From Calothrix anomala FACHB-343 (lineage in GTDB: Bacteria; Cyanobacteriota; Cyanobacteriia; Cyanobacteriales; Nostocaceae), in assembly GCF_014696435.1 (NCBI RefSeq), contig NZ_JACJQG010000057.1:1-63041 (forward strand): a stretch of DNA of 63,041 nt. The letters run 5' to 3'. Numbering within the stretch: the stretch's first letter is position 1; every line of letters starts with the position of its first letter. A model generated the notes under the pieces. The model made no database searches. It was given only the letters and a program-made list of their open reading frames with translations, and was not told where the DNA came from. The position numbers were made by a program, and so were the translations under genes. Positions 52,256 through 61,490 of the stretch are shown here, one piece after another.

Positions 52256-52294
52256 GCCCTGTAAGCATTTGTGGTTTTTAGCTAGGGCTTTTTT
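52256..52294 (+). terminator. Possible terminator upstream of the TPR gene
   Basis: GCCCT (52256-52260) with AGGGC (52284-52288) and six T. It lies in the 364-bp gap before the TPR gene. A 14-codon frame (MNSDKPCPVSICGF) precedes it, which would fit a leader peptide, but support is weak. Confidence 0.35.
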
Positions 52295-52470
52295 GAGGAA
52301 CCTAAAATAAGTATGTAATTATACCATATCACCTCTATTTACGTCTTATATCTAAAGATAGAGAATAATGGTTAACTTAAATTTGGGAATTATTACTTGA
52401 GAGGGGTTAATTCTCAAATCAATCCGCTCAATCAACACAGCCTATCTATCTTTAGTGCAACCGAGGTCAG

Positions 52471-53496
52471 ATGACGCAACCTTTAAATCCAGTTAGCGAA
52501 TGGGAACAACGTCGCAATCGGGCAAGCCGCTATTATAAGCGGGGGGAATTTCAAGAATATCTCGCACTAGCTACCGAAAATCTCAAGTTAGCTCGGATTA
52601 TTCCCGATCGAGCCAGAGAAGGTCATACATTAAATGACATAGGTTTAGGTCACCTCGGTTGCTGGCAAACTCAAAGAGCATTAGATTGTTTTACTGAGGC
52701 TTTGGAAGTGGCACGGGAATTTGGCAATTTGCGAGCTGAAGCCACAGCAATGAGCAATTTAGGTTCTACCTACAGCCGCTTAGGCATGTTTTCGCCCGCG
52801 CTAGAGTATTTTGAAGGTGCGCTGCAAATTTTCCGCAAATTAGAAGATCCTCAAGGTGAAATCTCCACACTCAATGATGTGGCGTTGATTTACACCAAAT
52901 TAGGAGAACCAAAGCGATCGCTATTACTGCAACACCAAATTTTAAGAATGCGGCGCTTGCTGGGAGATTTTTCTGGTGAAGCCACTACACTCAATGGAAT
53001 TGGCTTTGCCTACAGTACTTTAGGTGATTATAAGCAAGCTCTAGAATATTTTGAAGCTGCGTTACCAATTCAACGCGCCGTCAAAAATTTAGTTGGCGAA
53101 GCTACCACCATGAATAATATTGCTTCTATGTATAGCGATTTAGGGCAACCTAAACAAGCACTGTTGATTTACCATCAAGTGCTATTAACACGTAGAGCAT
53201 TAAAAGATAGAGCCGGAGAAGCTACAACCCTCAATAACCTTGGTTTCGCCTACAATAATGTCGCAAATCATTGGCAAGCACTGAAATGCTATAAACAAGC
53301 TGTAGCCATTTATCAAGAATTAGGCGATCGCTTAGGGGAAGGTTCTACTTTGTTAAATATGGGTAGCCTATACGCTAAAAGAAGACGTAAAAAATTGGCT
53401 CTCTCTTGCTACAACAACGCCCAGGAATTAGCTAAACAAATCGAATATCAACCATTGCTCGAAAAAGTAGAAAAGTTTATTCAGGCTTTATCTTAG
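52471..53496 (+). CDS. TPR-repeat protein, 341 aa
   Basis: Seven or so tetratricopeptide units from residue ~50 to 320. Each has the common GEATTLNNIGFAYxxLGxxxxALxYF-like pattern (for example GEATTLNGIGFAYSTLGDYK and GEATTMNNIASMYSDLGQPK). The whole protein is a superhelical scaffold for protein binding; no effector domain is fused. It is soluble, with no signal. An ATG after CCGAGGTCAG starts it. Confidence 0.85.
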   Translation: MTQPLNPVSEWEQRRNRASRYYKRGEFQEYLALATENLKLARIIPDRAREGHTLNDIGLGHLGCWQTQRALDCFTEALEVAREFGNLRAEATAMSNLGSTYSRLGMFSPALEYFEGALQIFRKLEDPQGEISTLNDVALIYTKLGEPKRSLLLQHQILRMRRLLGDFSGEATTLNGIGFAYSTLGDYKQALEYFEAALPIQRAVKNLVGEATTMNNIASMYSDLGQPKQALLIYHQVLLTRRALKDRAGEATTLNNLGFAYNNVANHWQALKCYKQAVAIYQELGDRLGEGSTLLNMGSLYAKRRRKKLALSCYNNAQELAKQIEYQPLLEKVEKFIQALS

Positions 53497-53569
53497 ATTT
53501 CTCGCCAGCCAAAAGGGATTTCCTAGTCATACAGTAGATTGCCAGTTGGTGAGGTACAGATAATCATTG

Positions 53570-53612
53570 ATTGTAGGGGCACTGGCACTGCCATGCCCCG
53601 AAGCGCGTACCT
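53570..53612 (+). repeat. Dispersed repeat, second full copy
   Basis: Same sequence as 42069-42112 in the opposite orientation. It lies in the 458-bp gene-free stretch 53497-53954, which otherwise contains only a non-credible frame and a heptamer run. Confidence 0.75.
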
Positions 53613-53897
53613 CATTTACCTGAAATATGTTGTAACTTTAGTCCTTCAATCAAAAACTAAAGTTCTGACTATGAATTCATATAAAAAATTGTCTAACAAT
53701 TTAAATATTGTTGGCGGCAAATCGATATATTCTAGAGGGCATGGCAGTGTTCAAATGAAGCAAAAAATAGCCTCTGTCTTAGCTTTGTCATCCGCCTGAG
53801 AATGAATTCTCAGGCTAATAGCCCAAGTCTACTAAAGTAGACTCAAGATTTTGAGGATGGCTAATGGGTAAAGAAATTTATTCCCCAAAAAATCTGT

Positions 53898-53958
53898 CTT
53901 TTCAGTCAACAGTCAACAGTCAACAGTCAACCGTCAACCGTCAACCGTCAACAGTTAC
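53898..53958 (+). repeat. (TCAACAG)n heptanucleotide tandem repeat
   Basis: Eight or so copies of GTCAACA or GTCAACC at the 3' edge of the CYTH gene. It resembles the STRR class of filamentous cyanobacteria. Confidence 0.85.
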
Positions 53959-54419
53959 CATTGTGAAAAAGGATGTTTGACTAAATTACTGTTGAAATAC
54001 TTGGGATTATCGGAAACCTCTTCACCAATCCAATCTGGTAGTTCAATTTGTTGTTTTTCATCAGTGAGTTCAACTTCTGCAATTATTAGCCCTTTATTCA
54101 CACCTTCAAATTCATCGATTTCCCAAATTAGATTACTGTATGCGATTTTGTAGCGCGTTTTCTCAATTAAAGGGCGATCGCATAAAGTATCGAGCATTTC
54201 TTGCGCATCTTCTACAGGGATAGGGTACTCAAACTCCGATCTGCTATATTGGACAGTCGCCCCTTTAATTGTCAAGTAACCTTGATTACCAACGATGCGA
54301 ACGCGAACAGTAGCTTGTTTAGCTGTCAAAATATATCCCTGAACATATCGACTACCTTCAGCTAGCTGTCTCCAGCGATCGCCTTTGATTAAAAATTTGC
54401 GCTCTATCTCTGCTGCCAT
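53955..54419 (-). CDS. CYTH domain protein (tripolyphosphatase/adenylate cyclase fold), 154 aa
   Basis: The N-terminal EIERKFLIKG holds the ExExK metal/phosphate signature. Further conserved residues are in QATVRVRIVGNQGYLTIKGA, IEKTRYKIAY, LIWEIDEFEG and LIIAEVELTD. Single-domain proteins of this size usually hydrolyse inorganic tri- or polyphosphate. It is transcribed alone. Its stop lies in a tandem repeat. Confidence 0.9.
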   Translation of the reverse strand: MAAEIERKFLIKGDRWRQLAEGSRYVQGYILTAKQATVRVRIVGNQGYLTIKGATVQYSRSEFEYPIPVEDAQEMLDTLCDRPLIEKTRYKIAYSNLIWEIDEFEGVNKGLIIAEVELTDEKQQIELPDWIGEEVSDNPKYFNSNLVKHPFSQW

Positions 54420-54758
54420 TGTATTTTAAAGGGACAAGGAGGACAAGGGAGACAAGGAGAGAAGTCTGAGCGCCGGCTTCCGGCGATCAGAACTTCGGAG
54501 GGACAAGGAAGATAAGTATTTGTGGCTAATAAACGGATTGTTATATATCGCAATCCTAATTTAATACTAATTTGCAAAAATAATGCGACAAGTATACTAC
54601 TAAAACCTGATGATATCTAGTAGTCTGGCAACCCAACTTTAAGGGGTAAAGAAACGAACCGCGAAGACGCGAAGTACTCAAAGAAAGAGGAAAAGAAGAG
54701 AACGAGAAAATTTGATGCCCCCAGCAAAGTTAACTTGTCAGAGTACTAGCTTTGTTAA

Positions 54759-54793
54759 TTTTGAATTTTGAATTTTGAATTTTGAATTTTGAA
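54759..54793 (+). repeat. (TTTTGAA)5 tandem repeat in the eda leader
   Basis: Five exact heptamers end 5 bp before the eda ATG, where a ribosome site would lie. The 379-bp gap from the CYTH gene also contains a GCCGG palindrome at ~54470-54485 and no coding frame. Confidence 0.85.
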
Positions 54794-54798
54794 TTGTA

Positions 54799-55461
54799 AT
54801 GTCTAATCTAGTTTGGTTATCACAATTGCAACAACACCGGGCGATCGCAGTTATCCGGGCGTCAAAGTTAGAATTGGCAAAGCAAATGGCTTTGACTGTC
54901 GCAGCTGGGGGAATGCAGCTAATTGAGATTACTTGGAATAGCGATCGCGCTGGGCAATTAATTAGCCAACTGCGTCAAGAATTACCACATTGTACAATTG
55001 GTACGGGTACTCTATTTAACGTCACTCAGTTAGAAGATGCGATCGCTTCTGGGGCGCAATTTCTCTTTACACCCCATGTAGATTTAGCGATGATTAAAGC
55101 CGCAGTAACCCAAGATGTACCGATTATTCCCGGTGCGCTGTCGCCTACAGAAATTGTTACCGCCTGGAATTATGGCGCTAGCTGTGTCAAAGTCTTTCCC
55201 GTGGAAGCAATGGGTGGCGCTAATTATATCAAAAGCCTCCAAGGGCCATTAGGCGAAATTCCTTTAATCCCCACGGGAGGAGTTAATATCGATAATGCCC
55301 CAGAATTTTTACAAGCAGGTGCGATCGCCATCGGTTTAAGTAGTCAATTATTTCCCAAGCATTTAGTTACCGAAGGCAATTGGTTAGCGATTGGCGAAAA
55401 AGTGCAAAAATTGATACAACAGTTAGGATACTTTAGGGTAAAAACAGAAACTTTATCCTAA
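54799..55461 (+). CDS. eda: KDPG/KHG aldolase, 220 aa
   Basis: Class I aldolase that cleaves 2-keto-3-deoxy-6-phosphogluconate to pyruvate and glyceraldehyde 3-phosphate. Seen: AIAVIRASKLELAKQMALTV, the catalytic Glu in MQLIEITWNS, GTGTLFNVTQLEDAIASGAQ, the Schiff-base Lys in CVKVFPVEAMGG, and PLIPTGGVNIDNAPEFLQAG. The length is usual. No edd (dehydratase) lies nearby, and most cyanobacteria are thought to lack it, so this enzyme may serve another keto-acid role. Confidence 0.9.
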   Translation: MSNLVWLSQLQQHRAIAVIRASKLELAKQMALTVAAGGMQLIEITWNSDRAGQLISQLRQELPHCTIGTGTLFNVTQLEDAIASGAQFLFTPHVDLAMIKAAVTQDVPIIPGALSPTEIVTAWNYGASCVKVFPVEAMGGANYIKSLQGPLGEIPLIPTGGVNIDNAPEFLQAGAIAIGLSSQLFPKHLVTEGNWLAIGEKVQKLIQQLGYFRVKTETLS

Positions 55462-55484
55462 GCTTCCTATTAAGTGTATTTACG

Positions 55485-55997
55485 ATGAAAAGCTTAATTG
55501 ATCGTCAATTGATGCGCCGTCTAGGTATAATGCTTGTCAGTATATCCCTCACATTAGGCGTAGCAAATGTAGGACTGGGCGGAGTTTCCGCCAATGCAAA
55601 AGATAATACCACTAGCCAAAGCATCGAGACACTCAAAAAATCTGAGAAACGTTGGATTCAAATAGATTTGACAAAGCAAAAGCTAATTGCTTGGGAAGGT
55701 AATACGCCTGTTTATGCAATTATTATTTCTACAGGTAAAAAATCTACTCCTACCCGTGTTGGTACTTTTAAAATTCAAACCAAACTGAAATCTACTAGAA
55801 TGCGTGGTAGAGACTACGATGTGCCTAACGTTCCCTATGCCATGTTTTATCAGGGTAATTACGGCATTCACGGTGCTTATTGGCATCGCAGATTTGGTAC
55901 TCCCGTCAGTCACGGTTGCGTAAATGTTGCCCCAAATCATGCAAAATGGTTATTTGATTGGGCATCAGTAGGCACAGCAGTATTTATTCATAAGTAA
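55485..55997 (+). CDS. L,D-transpeptidase (YkuD domain), 170 aa
   Basis: Residues 16-38 look like a signal sequence (MLVSISLTLGVANVGLGGVS). The catalytic part starts at RWIQIDLTKQKLIAWEGNTP and ends with the YkuD signature HGAYWHRRFGTPVSHGCVNV, in which Cys is the nucleophile. It cross-links peptidoglycan stems in the periplasm. It lies 23 bp downstream of eda on the same strand. Confidence 0.9.
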   Translation: MKSLIDRQLMRRLGIMLVSISLTLGVANVGLGGVSANAKDNTTSQSIETLKKSEKRWIQIDLTKQKLIAWEGNTPVYAIIISTGKKSTPTRVGTFKIQTKLKSTRMRGRDYDVPNVPYAMFYQGNYGIHGAYWHRRFGTPVSHGCVNVAPNHAKWLFDWASVGTAVFIHK

Positions 55998-56093
55998 TGG
56001 GCATTGGGCATGGGGCATTGGGCATGGGATATTAGATTTGAAAGCCTTTGTACAGACGCGATTAATCGCGTCTCTAACAACTGACAAATTATG

Positions 56094-57215
56094 ATGAATT
56101 TGGCTGACATTCCTTTAATCGATCAACACGCCCATAATGTGTTACGCCCGGAGGTAGCGGCGCGTTATCCTTTTGCGGCTGCTTTTACAGAAGGATATGA
56201 CGAGGAAATAGTTAATTATCATGCGCGTCATACTTTATTTTATCGGCGCAGTCTGAGGGAAATAGCGGCTTTATTGGAATGTGATGCTACAGAAAGTGCG
56301 ATCGCAGCGCGACGAGATAGTTTAGGCTTAGAAAAGCTTACCCAGCTTTATTTTCAAGCGGCAAATTTAGAAGCAATTTATCTCGATGATGGTTTAGAAA
56401 CTGAAAGTATTTTACCTATCTCCTGGCATGAAAAATTGATTAGTGTCCGCAGAATTCTGCGGTTGGAGGTGCTAGCAGAACAATTAATTCCCCAAAGCGA
56501 AGATTTTGCTTCTTTCCTCGCTAGATTTCACAGCGAAATCGATCCGCCACCATCGGGGGTTATTGGCTTTAAGAGTATTGTTTGTTATCGTACTGGCTTG
56601 AATGTGCAACCTGTAACTTTTGAAGTTGCTGCATCTCGCTTTGACGAAATTAAACGACAGCTAAATAATCAACCACTACGCTTAGTTGATAAACCTCTGA
56701 TTGATTTTTTGTTACAACAAGCTTTATTAATTGCAGCGAAATATCGCTTACCAGTACAGTTACATACAGGCTTTGGCGATCCGGATTTAGATTTACGTTT
56801 AGCTAATCCTCTGAATTTGCGATCGCTTTTAGAACAACCCCAGTATCGTCATGCACCATTGGTATTACTACACGCTTCTTATCCCTACATGCAAGAAGCT
56901 GGATATTTAGCTGCTGTCTATCCCCAAGTTTATTTAGATTTTGGTTTAGCAATACCTTCTTTAAGTGTATCGGGAATGCGAGCAGCCATCGGACAATTAC
57001 TGGAATTAACGCCAACTACTAAATTAATGTATTCTTCCGATGCTCATTCAATCCCCGAATTATATTATTTAGGCGCTAAATGGGGGCGTCAGTTATTAAA
57101 AGAAGTACTAGAACAAGCAATTCAAGATGGGGATTTAACAGGAGACGAAGCTTTTGCGATCGCTACAGCAATTTTACGCGAAAATGCTTTATCTCTGTAT
57201 AATCCTCAGTTGTGA
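56094..57215 (+). CDS. Amidohydrolase-superfamily metal-dependent hydrolase, 373 aa
   Basis: A TIM-barrel enzyme with the first metal site HAHN near residue 11 (PLIDQHAHNVLRPE), a Lys/His region around VIGFKSIVCYRTGLN, the second site LPVQLHTGFGD and LVLLHASYPYM, and the late Asp in LMYSSDAHSIPELY. This pattern is found in a glucuronate-isomerase/N-isopropylammelide-like branch that is often fused with glutamine-synthetase genes in other bacteria. The substrate is unknown. Confidence 0.8.
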   Translation: MNLADIPLIDQHAHNVLRPEVAARYPFAAAFTEGYDEEIVNYHARHTLFYRRSLREIAALLECDATESAIAARRDSLGLEKLTQLYFQAANLEAIYLDDGLETESILPISWHEKLISVRRILRLEVLAEQLIPQSEDFASFLARFHSEIDPPPSGVIGFKSIVCYRTGLNVQPVTFEVAASRFDEIKRQLNNQPLRLVDKPLIDFLLQQALLIAAKYRLPVQLHTGFGDPDLDLRLANPLNLRSLLEQPQYRHAPLVLLHASYPYMQEAGYLAAVYPQVYLDFGLAIPSLSVSGMRAAIGQLLELTPTTKLMYSSDAHSIPELYYLGAKWGRQLLKEVLEQAIQDGDLTGDEAFAIATAILRENALSLYNPQL

Positions 57216-57234
57216 AAAATATCAATTTTGGCTG

Positions 57235-57302
57235 TCAACAGTCAACAGTCAACCGTCAACAGTCAACAGTCAACAGTCAACAGTCAACCGTCAACAGCCA
57301 AT
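57235..57302 (+). repeat. (GTCAACA)n tandem repeat, second tract
   Basis: Nine or so copies of GTCAACAGTCAACCG-type heptamers, the same family as 53898-53958. It separates the amidohydrolase gene from the oppositely read hypothetical gene. Confidence 0.85.
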
Positions 57303-57324
57303 AGAATTTTCCTAAAGAGTATTG

Positions 57325-57786
57325 TTAATTTACTCTTGGTCTAATATACTGGCGGTCAACTCCTTTATATTGACCTTCTAGACCTTGTTTAATCCAATTG
57401 ATGCATTCAAATTCGGATTTGAATAATTTTGGTGCTGCAATATTATTCAGCAACTCTGGTGGGTAATGATCGTAAAAATATTTACCCTCCTGTTGAGAGA
57501 TAATTATCAAATTGTAGCGGTAAAGATAGCGAGATTGAAAACTATCCCCGCAATTGATGAAATCTGCATTTTTGTTAATATGCTCCTTGGCAGTCTCAAT
57601 AATATTACTGATGCTACTGCCGTAAATTCCTGCTGGATTCTCTGCTTTGTGAAATTGGCTCTTATCTCCAATTTCTGCCAATAATTTATAGGAATAGATT
57701 TCGTAATTATCGGCTTTACCAAAAACGAATGGAATGATGAGATATCCTTTATATGACACTGAGTTTTCATAAAGAAGACGACTCAT
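57325..57786 (-). CDS. Hypothetical protein, 153 aa
   Basis: A soluble, Tyr/Ile-rich protein without known motifs (SYKGYLIIPFVFGKADNYEI, then IIETAKEHINKN, then KSEFECINWIKQGLEGQYKG). The last part resembles short cyanobacterial proteins of unknown function. A ribosome site AGGAGGTTGAG precedes the ATG at 57786, which supports a real gene. Confidence 0.55.
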   Translation of the reverse strand: MSRLLYENSVSYKGYLIIPFVFGKADNYEIYSYKLLAEIGDKSQFHKAENPAGIYGSSISNIIETAKEHINKNADFINCGDSFQSRYLYRYNLIIISQQEGKYFYDHYPPELLNNIAAPKLFKSEFECINWIKQGLEGQYKGVDRQYIRPRVN

Positions 57787-57904
57787 CTCAACCTCCTTTG
57801 GTGTAACTGCTCCCTGAGTTTTGCTGGCATTCTTTCTATACTAACAGATGATATTTTTCTGCCAGTTACTGTTAGGATACATATAACTATGTCATCCTTT
57901 TGCA

Positions 57905-57928
57905 AAGGGGGTTATCACCCCTTTTTTT
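57905..57928 (+). terminator. Terminator in a 579-bp gene-free stretch
   Basis: AAGGGGGT with ACCCCTT and seven T on the plus strand. No plus-strand gene precedes it, so it may end a small RNA that starts around 57800. The rest of 57787-58365 holds only an AT-rich tract and a long inverted repeat. Confidence 0.6.
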
Positions 57929-58193
57929 GGAAAAATAGAAAGAATAGTGTTGGAACACAAAAATGTATAACTACCATTATCCATCTTATTGAAAATAAGC
58001 AAGCATGAGATATATTGCAAAAGTCAAAAAATCCTGAATTGAATTCCTTAATATTAATTAATAACTCTGAAAAGCCGATCTAATATAAGTTAATTGCTTT
58101 AAATTTGTTACTTTATTGTCAAATATTGGTATAATATCTCATCGCAATTTCTGACAGCAGTTTTCATCTATTGAAACCACATCTGTCGTAGTC

Positions 58194-58257
58194 GTAGGGG
58201 CACGGCACCGACAATCTTTTGGTACATGCAATAATTTTACTGGTGCCGTGCCCCTAC
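58194..58257. repeat. Perfect 16-bp inverted repeat
   Basis: GTAGGGGCACGGCACC (58194-58209) with GGTGCCGTGCCCCTAC (58242-58257) around a 32-nt loop. The ends share GTAGGGGCA with the 42069/53570 repeat family, so it is probably a related mobile palindrome. Confidence 0.8.
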
Positions 58258-58365
58258 AGCGTGGTCTGTTTACTGAAAATAGCTGTAATTAGCTAGGGGA
58301 AATGCTAATTTATTTTGCGCATCTCGATAGATTGCATAAAAAAACTTAATATTAAATCAGAAAAA

Positions 58366-59220
58366 TCACCATAAACTTAACTGGTTTGGTGGTTGTTCCA
58401 GGTGATTCCAAGGTAGAGGCGGAACTGCGACACCATGCTGTTCTAGTAGATTTTGAAAATGACGGGCAGTGTTAGGCGATCGCTCTTCTATCGGACAATG
58501 AACAAAGAAGTAAATTCGCACTCCCGCCTGCAACCATTGTTGAATCTGCGTTACCCACTCTTCCATAAAAGGTTGATTCACAGCTAAATTTGGATGAGAA
58601 ATAAACCTAATTAGGGTAAAAGGCGCAGTCACGCTAAATTGTACAGGTAATTTCGGCTTGCGTCGCTCCGATTGCAACTGCGGATCGTCATCTCCCGTAT
58701 AGATAGGGCGTGAATCTAACAACACTCTCCCCACATTTAACTTTTCTAACAAAGCTGTCAAATTACTGGCGTGGGGTTCTGTAAACCAGTCACGATGGCG
58801 CACTTCTAAAGCCAGAGGTGCTAAACTATGCGGCCAAGCTTCTAAAAAACTCACCAAATCTGTCATTAATGTAGGTGCATAACTTGGTGGTAATTGAGCA
58901 AATATCGGCCCTAAACGCTCACCTAAAACTTGCATTCCCTCAAGAAATTTTAAAGCCGCCGGAATTTGAGGTTGTAATAAACCCTCATGGGTAATAATTC
59001 GCGGTAATTTCAAACAAAATTCAAAACCTGCAGGCGTTTCTGTGCGCCAACGAGTGACAGTTTCCTGGTTAGGGATAGCGTAAAAAGTGGTGTTACCCTC
59101 AACAGTAGTAAACCGCCGACTGTAAAGAGAAAGAAACTCAGCAGTGCGAGTACCTTGGGGGTAAAGTTCCCCCACCCATCCTTTATAAGCCCAAACTGCA
59201 CACCCAATAAAAAAATTCAC
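58366..59220 (-). CDS. DUF72 family protein, 284 aa
   Basis: A TIM-barrel protein of unknown function found in all domains of life. Seen: NFFIGCAVWAYKGWVGELYP, FTTVEGNTTFYAIPNQETVT, FEFCLKLPRIITHE, LGPIFAQLPPSYAP and IYFFVHCPIEERSP. The GTG at 59220 starts directly at the family N-terminus; a TTG 15 bp earlier is the alternative. It is a single transcription unit. Confidence 0.9.
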   Translation of the reverse strand: MNFFIGCAVWAYKGWVGELYPQGTRTAEFLSLYSRRFTTVEGNTTFYAIPNQETVTRWRTETPAGFEFCLKLPRIITHEGLLQPQIPAALKFLEGMQVLGERLGPIFAQLPPSYAPTLMTDLVSFLEAWPHSLAPLALEVRHRDWFTEPHASNLTALLEKLNVGRVLLDSRPIYTGDDDPQLQSERRKPKLPVQFSVTAPFTLIRFISHPNLAVNQPFMEEWVTQIQQWLQAGVRIYFFVHCPIEERSPNTARHFQNLLEQHGVAVPPLPWNHLEQPPNQLSLW

Positions 59221-59422
59221 CAGCTTTACGCCCAAAGCATTGATGTATCACGATCAATTGTACAAGGGCATGGCGCATGGGGGAGCCACTGCGTTGGACG
59301 GGTCTCCCGGCTTGAAGCAAGTGGCGTCATGGGGCATAGGGAGTAAAGAAAAATCTCATTAAATAAATTGGGTAAGTTATTTTCTGGAAGTCCCTAATTG
59401 TAGGGGCATCACACTGCCCATA

Positions 59423-59607
59423 GGTGTCAACTTAAGGCGAAACCCTTGCCAAGACTCGATTTTTAATTCCATCGCCTACCATTAAGCTTCGCGTTACTCC
59501 ACCCCAGTTTTGTCTAAAGCCAAAACTTCCCCTCCCCTTGGCAAGGGGAGGGGTTAGGGGAGGGGTAAAAGGCTTGTGGGGTAAGCGTTTGAACTTAAGT
59601 TGACACC
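59423..59607. mobile_element. 185-bp MITE-like element with 14-bp terminal inverted repeats
   Basis: GGTGTCAACTTAAG (59423-59436) and CTTAAGTTGACACC (59594-59607) bound a non-coding body with CCCCTCCCCTTG/CAAGGGGAGGGG. Flanking sequence (ACTGCCC before, GCGCACTGCC after) is the dispersed repeat family seen at 42069, so the unit interrupts another repeat. Confidence 0.6.
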
Positions 59608-59711
59608 AATGCGCACTGCCATACCCCGAAGTGCGTACCTCATACCTCATTTACTACTTGCCTTATGAACCAAACTACCAACTAGCTTGCCACACAGTAG
59701 CAATTTTACCC

Positions 59712-59755
59712 CTGCCCCATGCCCCATGCCCAATGCCCAATGCCCCATGCCCATT
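59712..59755 (+). repeat. CCCCATGCCCAATG tandem words
   Basis: Heptamer-like words as at 49735-49808, directly upstream of the PadR gene. With the MITE they fill the gap 59236-59829. Confidence 0.7.
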
Positions 59756-59829
59756 TACCAACTTTTCTGAAAGTCTCTCAATATAGGGGAAAATGAAATC
59801 TTAACTGATTGTTACCAAAGCCTTGCGTG

Positions 59830-60135
59830 ATGGATGGTAGAGAGTTCTATTCAAGTTTGATTCGGCTGCATATTCTGCATCATGCAGTAAAGGAGCCAAT
59901 TTTTGGTCTAGGTATTATTGAAGAATTGGCGCGTCACGGTTACAAACTTAGTGCGGGAACACTCTACCCGATGTTACACGATATGGAGCGCAAGGGATAC
60001 CTGTATTCTGTTGAGGAGCGAATAGGGCGACAAAACCGAAGACTTTACCAAGCTACCGATTTAGGCAAAGTGACTCTAGAAACTGCTAAAGAAAAAGTAC
60101 GAGAATTATTTGGCGAATTATTCGAGGAGTCTTAA
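59830..60135 (+). CDS. PadR-family transcriptional regulator, 101 aa
   Basis: A short PadR protein: SSLIRLHILHHAVKEPIFGL, then IIEELARHGYKLSAGTLYPM (the winged-helix recognition part), and the wing RRLYQATDLGKVTLETAKEK. PadR proteins repress stress or efflux genes by binding a nearby operator. The ATG at 59830 is taken as the start; GTG 3 bp earlier is possible. The next plus-strand gene begins 305 bp on; the gap between them (60136-60439) shows no clear feature. Confidence 0.85.
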   Translation: MDGREFYSSLIRLHILHHAVKEPIFGLGIIEELARHGYKLSAGTLYPMLHDMERKGYLYSVEERIGRQNRRLYQATDLGKVTLETAKEKVRELFGELFEES

Positions 60136-60439
60136 CGCATTCGCCAGTCATAAATTGACTTGTTGTCCGAGACAATGGGCGGATTTTAGATTTTGGATAC
60201 TTCGACAAGCTCAGTAAAAGTTTTGCATTAAATCTAAATCTACAATCCAAAAAATGGTTTCAAGCCTCTGGGTTGACGGAGAAAAAAAACAAAAAAATCA
60301 ATATTGAAGCCTCTTGTTTATTTTGAATTGTTAATATGTCTTTAGGCGGAGTACGATCAATACATCAGTTAGATGTTGTGGCTGCTAACTTTGAGATACA
60401 TTCCTCAAAGATATCAGCATAATTACCGTAACTGATACT

Positions 60440-61456
60440 ATGATAGATAATATTAAAAATACAAGAGAAATACTTGAGCAATTTCAGCAATTAGAGTCTA
60501 AAGTTGGGCTGCAGAACGAAGCCTGTCGTTCTAAATTTTTTGTGCATCCTCATACTACTTCTAAAGTTTGTTTGTTCTTGCATGGTTTTACAGCCGGGCC
60601 ATACCAATTTGAACCGATTGGTAAAGCTTTCTTTAACAAAGGATACAATGTTTTAATTCCTTTACAACCAGGTCACGGACTTGCAGGTAATTGGCATCGT
60701 CAAAATCCACCGCCACTATCAACGGAGATTGAGACTTATCAAAATTTTGTGCTGGAGTGGTTGCAAATTGCGCAAACTTTAGGACAACAAGTGATAGTGG
60801 GTGGATTATCAACAGGGGGAACTTTAGCGGGTTGGTTAGCTTTAGAACATCCAGAGAAAATCAATCGGGCGCTATTATTTGCACCTTTTTTAGGCAGTCA
60901 TAATTTTTTATTTGATGGGTTGATTAAAACTTTGCCAATTTATTTTGAATGGTTTAATAAAGATGCACCAGGGAATTTTGGCTATAAAGGTTTTCGCATT
61001 CCTGCTTTGCGGATATTTCTGGAATTAGGACAGGATTTATTACAACAAGCTGCAAAGACTGTTTCTGCACCGATGTTAATAGTTGCTAGTGAAAGCGATC
61101 GCGCTGTGAGTTTATCTAAACAGCAGGACTTATTTAACATGGTACTCCAGCAACAACCAAAATCTTGGTATTACTGTTTTGATGATTCCCTGCAAATAGA
61201 ACATCGGATGATGACGAAAATCGAAGATAATGACTATGAAGAGTTGGTAATTACCCTGGCTAAAGCATTTGTTGACAGTGATTTAACTTGGTTGCAGTTC
61301 CAACAAATAGCAAAGCGAATTGTGCAGGGTGAAAGTTGCGATCGCATTCAGCAACAATTAAATTTAGATCTGCAAGCTTCGCAACAGCTATCAGCAATGG
61401 TAACTCAACGTTTAGGTTGCGAAGATTTCAAGTGTATTAATCCATCTGAAATGTAG
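60440..61456 (+). CDS. Alpha/beta hydrolase, 338 aa
   Basis: The catalytic triad can be placed: Ser in VGGLSTGGTLAGWLALEH, Asp in LIVASESDRAVSLS and His in LQIEHRMM. The oxyanion strand is VCLFLHGFTAGPYQFEPIG. Residues ~280-338 form an extra helical region after the hydrolase fold. It is probably a cytosolic esterase or lipase-like enzyme; the substrate is unknown. Confidence 0.85.
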   Translation: MIDNIKNTREILEQFQQLESKVGLQNEACRSKFFVHPHTTSKVCLFLHGFTAGPYQFEPIGKAFFNKGYNVLIPLQPGHGLAGNWHRQNPPPLSTEIETYQNFVLEWLQIAQTLGQQVIVGGLSTGGTLAGWLALEHPEKINRALLFAPFLGSHNFLFDGLIKTLPIYFEWFNKDAPGNFGYKGFRIPALRIFLELGQDLLQQAAKTVSAPMLIVASESDRAVSLSKQQDLFNMVLQQQPKSWYYCFDDSLQIEHRMMTKIEDNDYEELVITLAKAFVDSDLTWLQFQQIAKRIVQGESCDRIQQQLNLDLQASQQLSAMVTQRLGCEDFKCINPSEM

Positions 61457-61490
61457 GTGACGTAGGCGATTAAATGACAAATGAGAGCAA

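Noticed and set aside
52238-52282. A 14-aa leader peptide (MNSDKPCPVSICGF)
   Set aside because: Too short to support by sequence alone; only noted because a weak terminator follows.
53539-53799. An 86-aa plus-strand frame in the repeat region
   Set aside because: It runs through a dispersed repeat and has no ribosome site or family likeness.
53898-57302. Heptamer runs resembling a CRISPR array
   Set aside because: The units are contiguous without spacers of uniform length, so they are tandem repeats, not CRISPR.
59432-59650. A 72-aa minus-strand frame
   Set aside because: It lies entirely in the MITE-like element and the neighbouring repeat.
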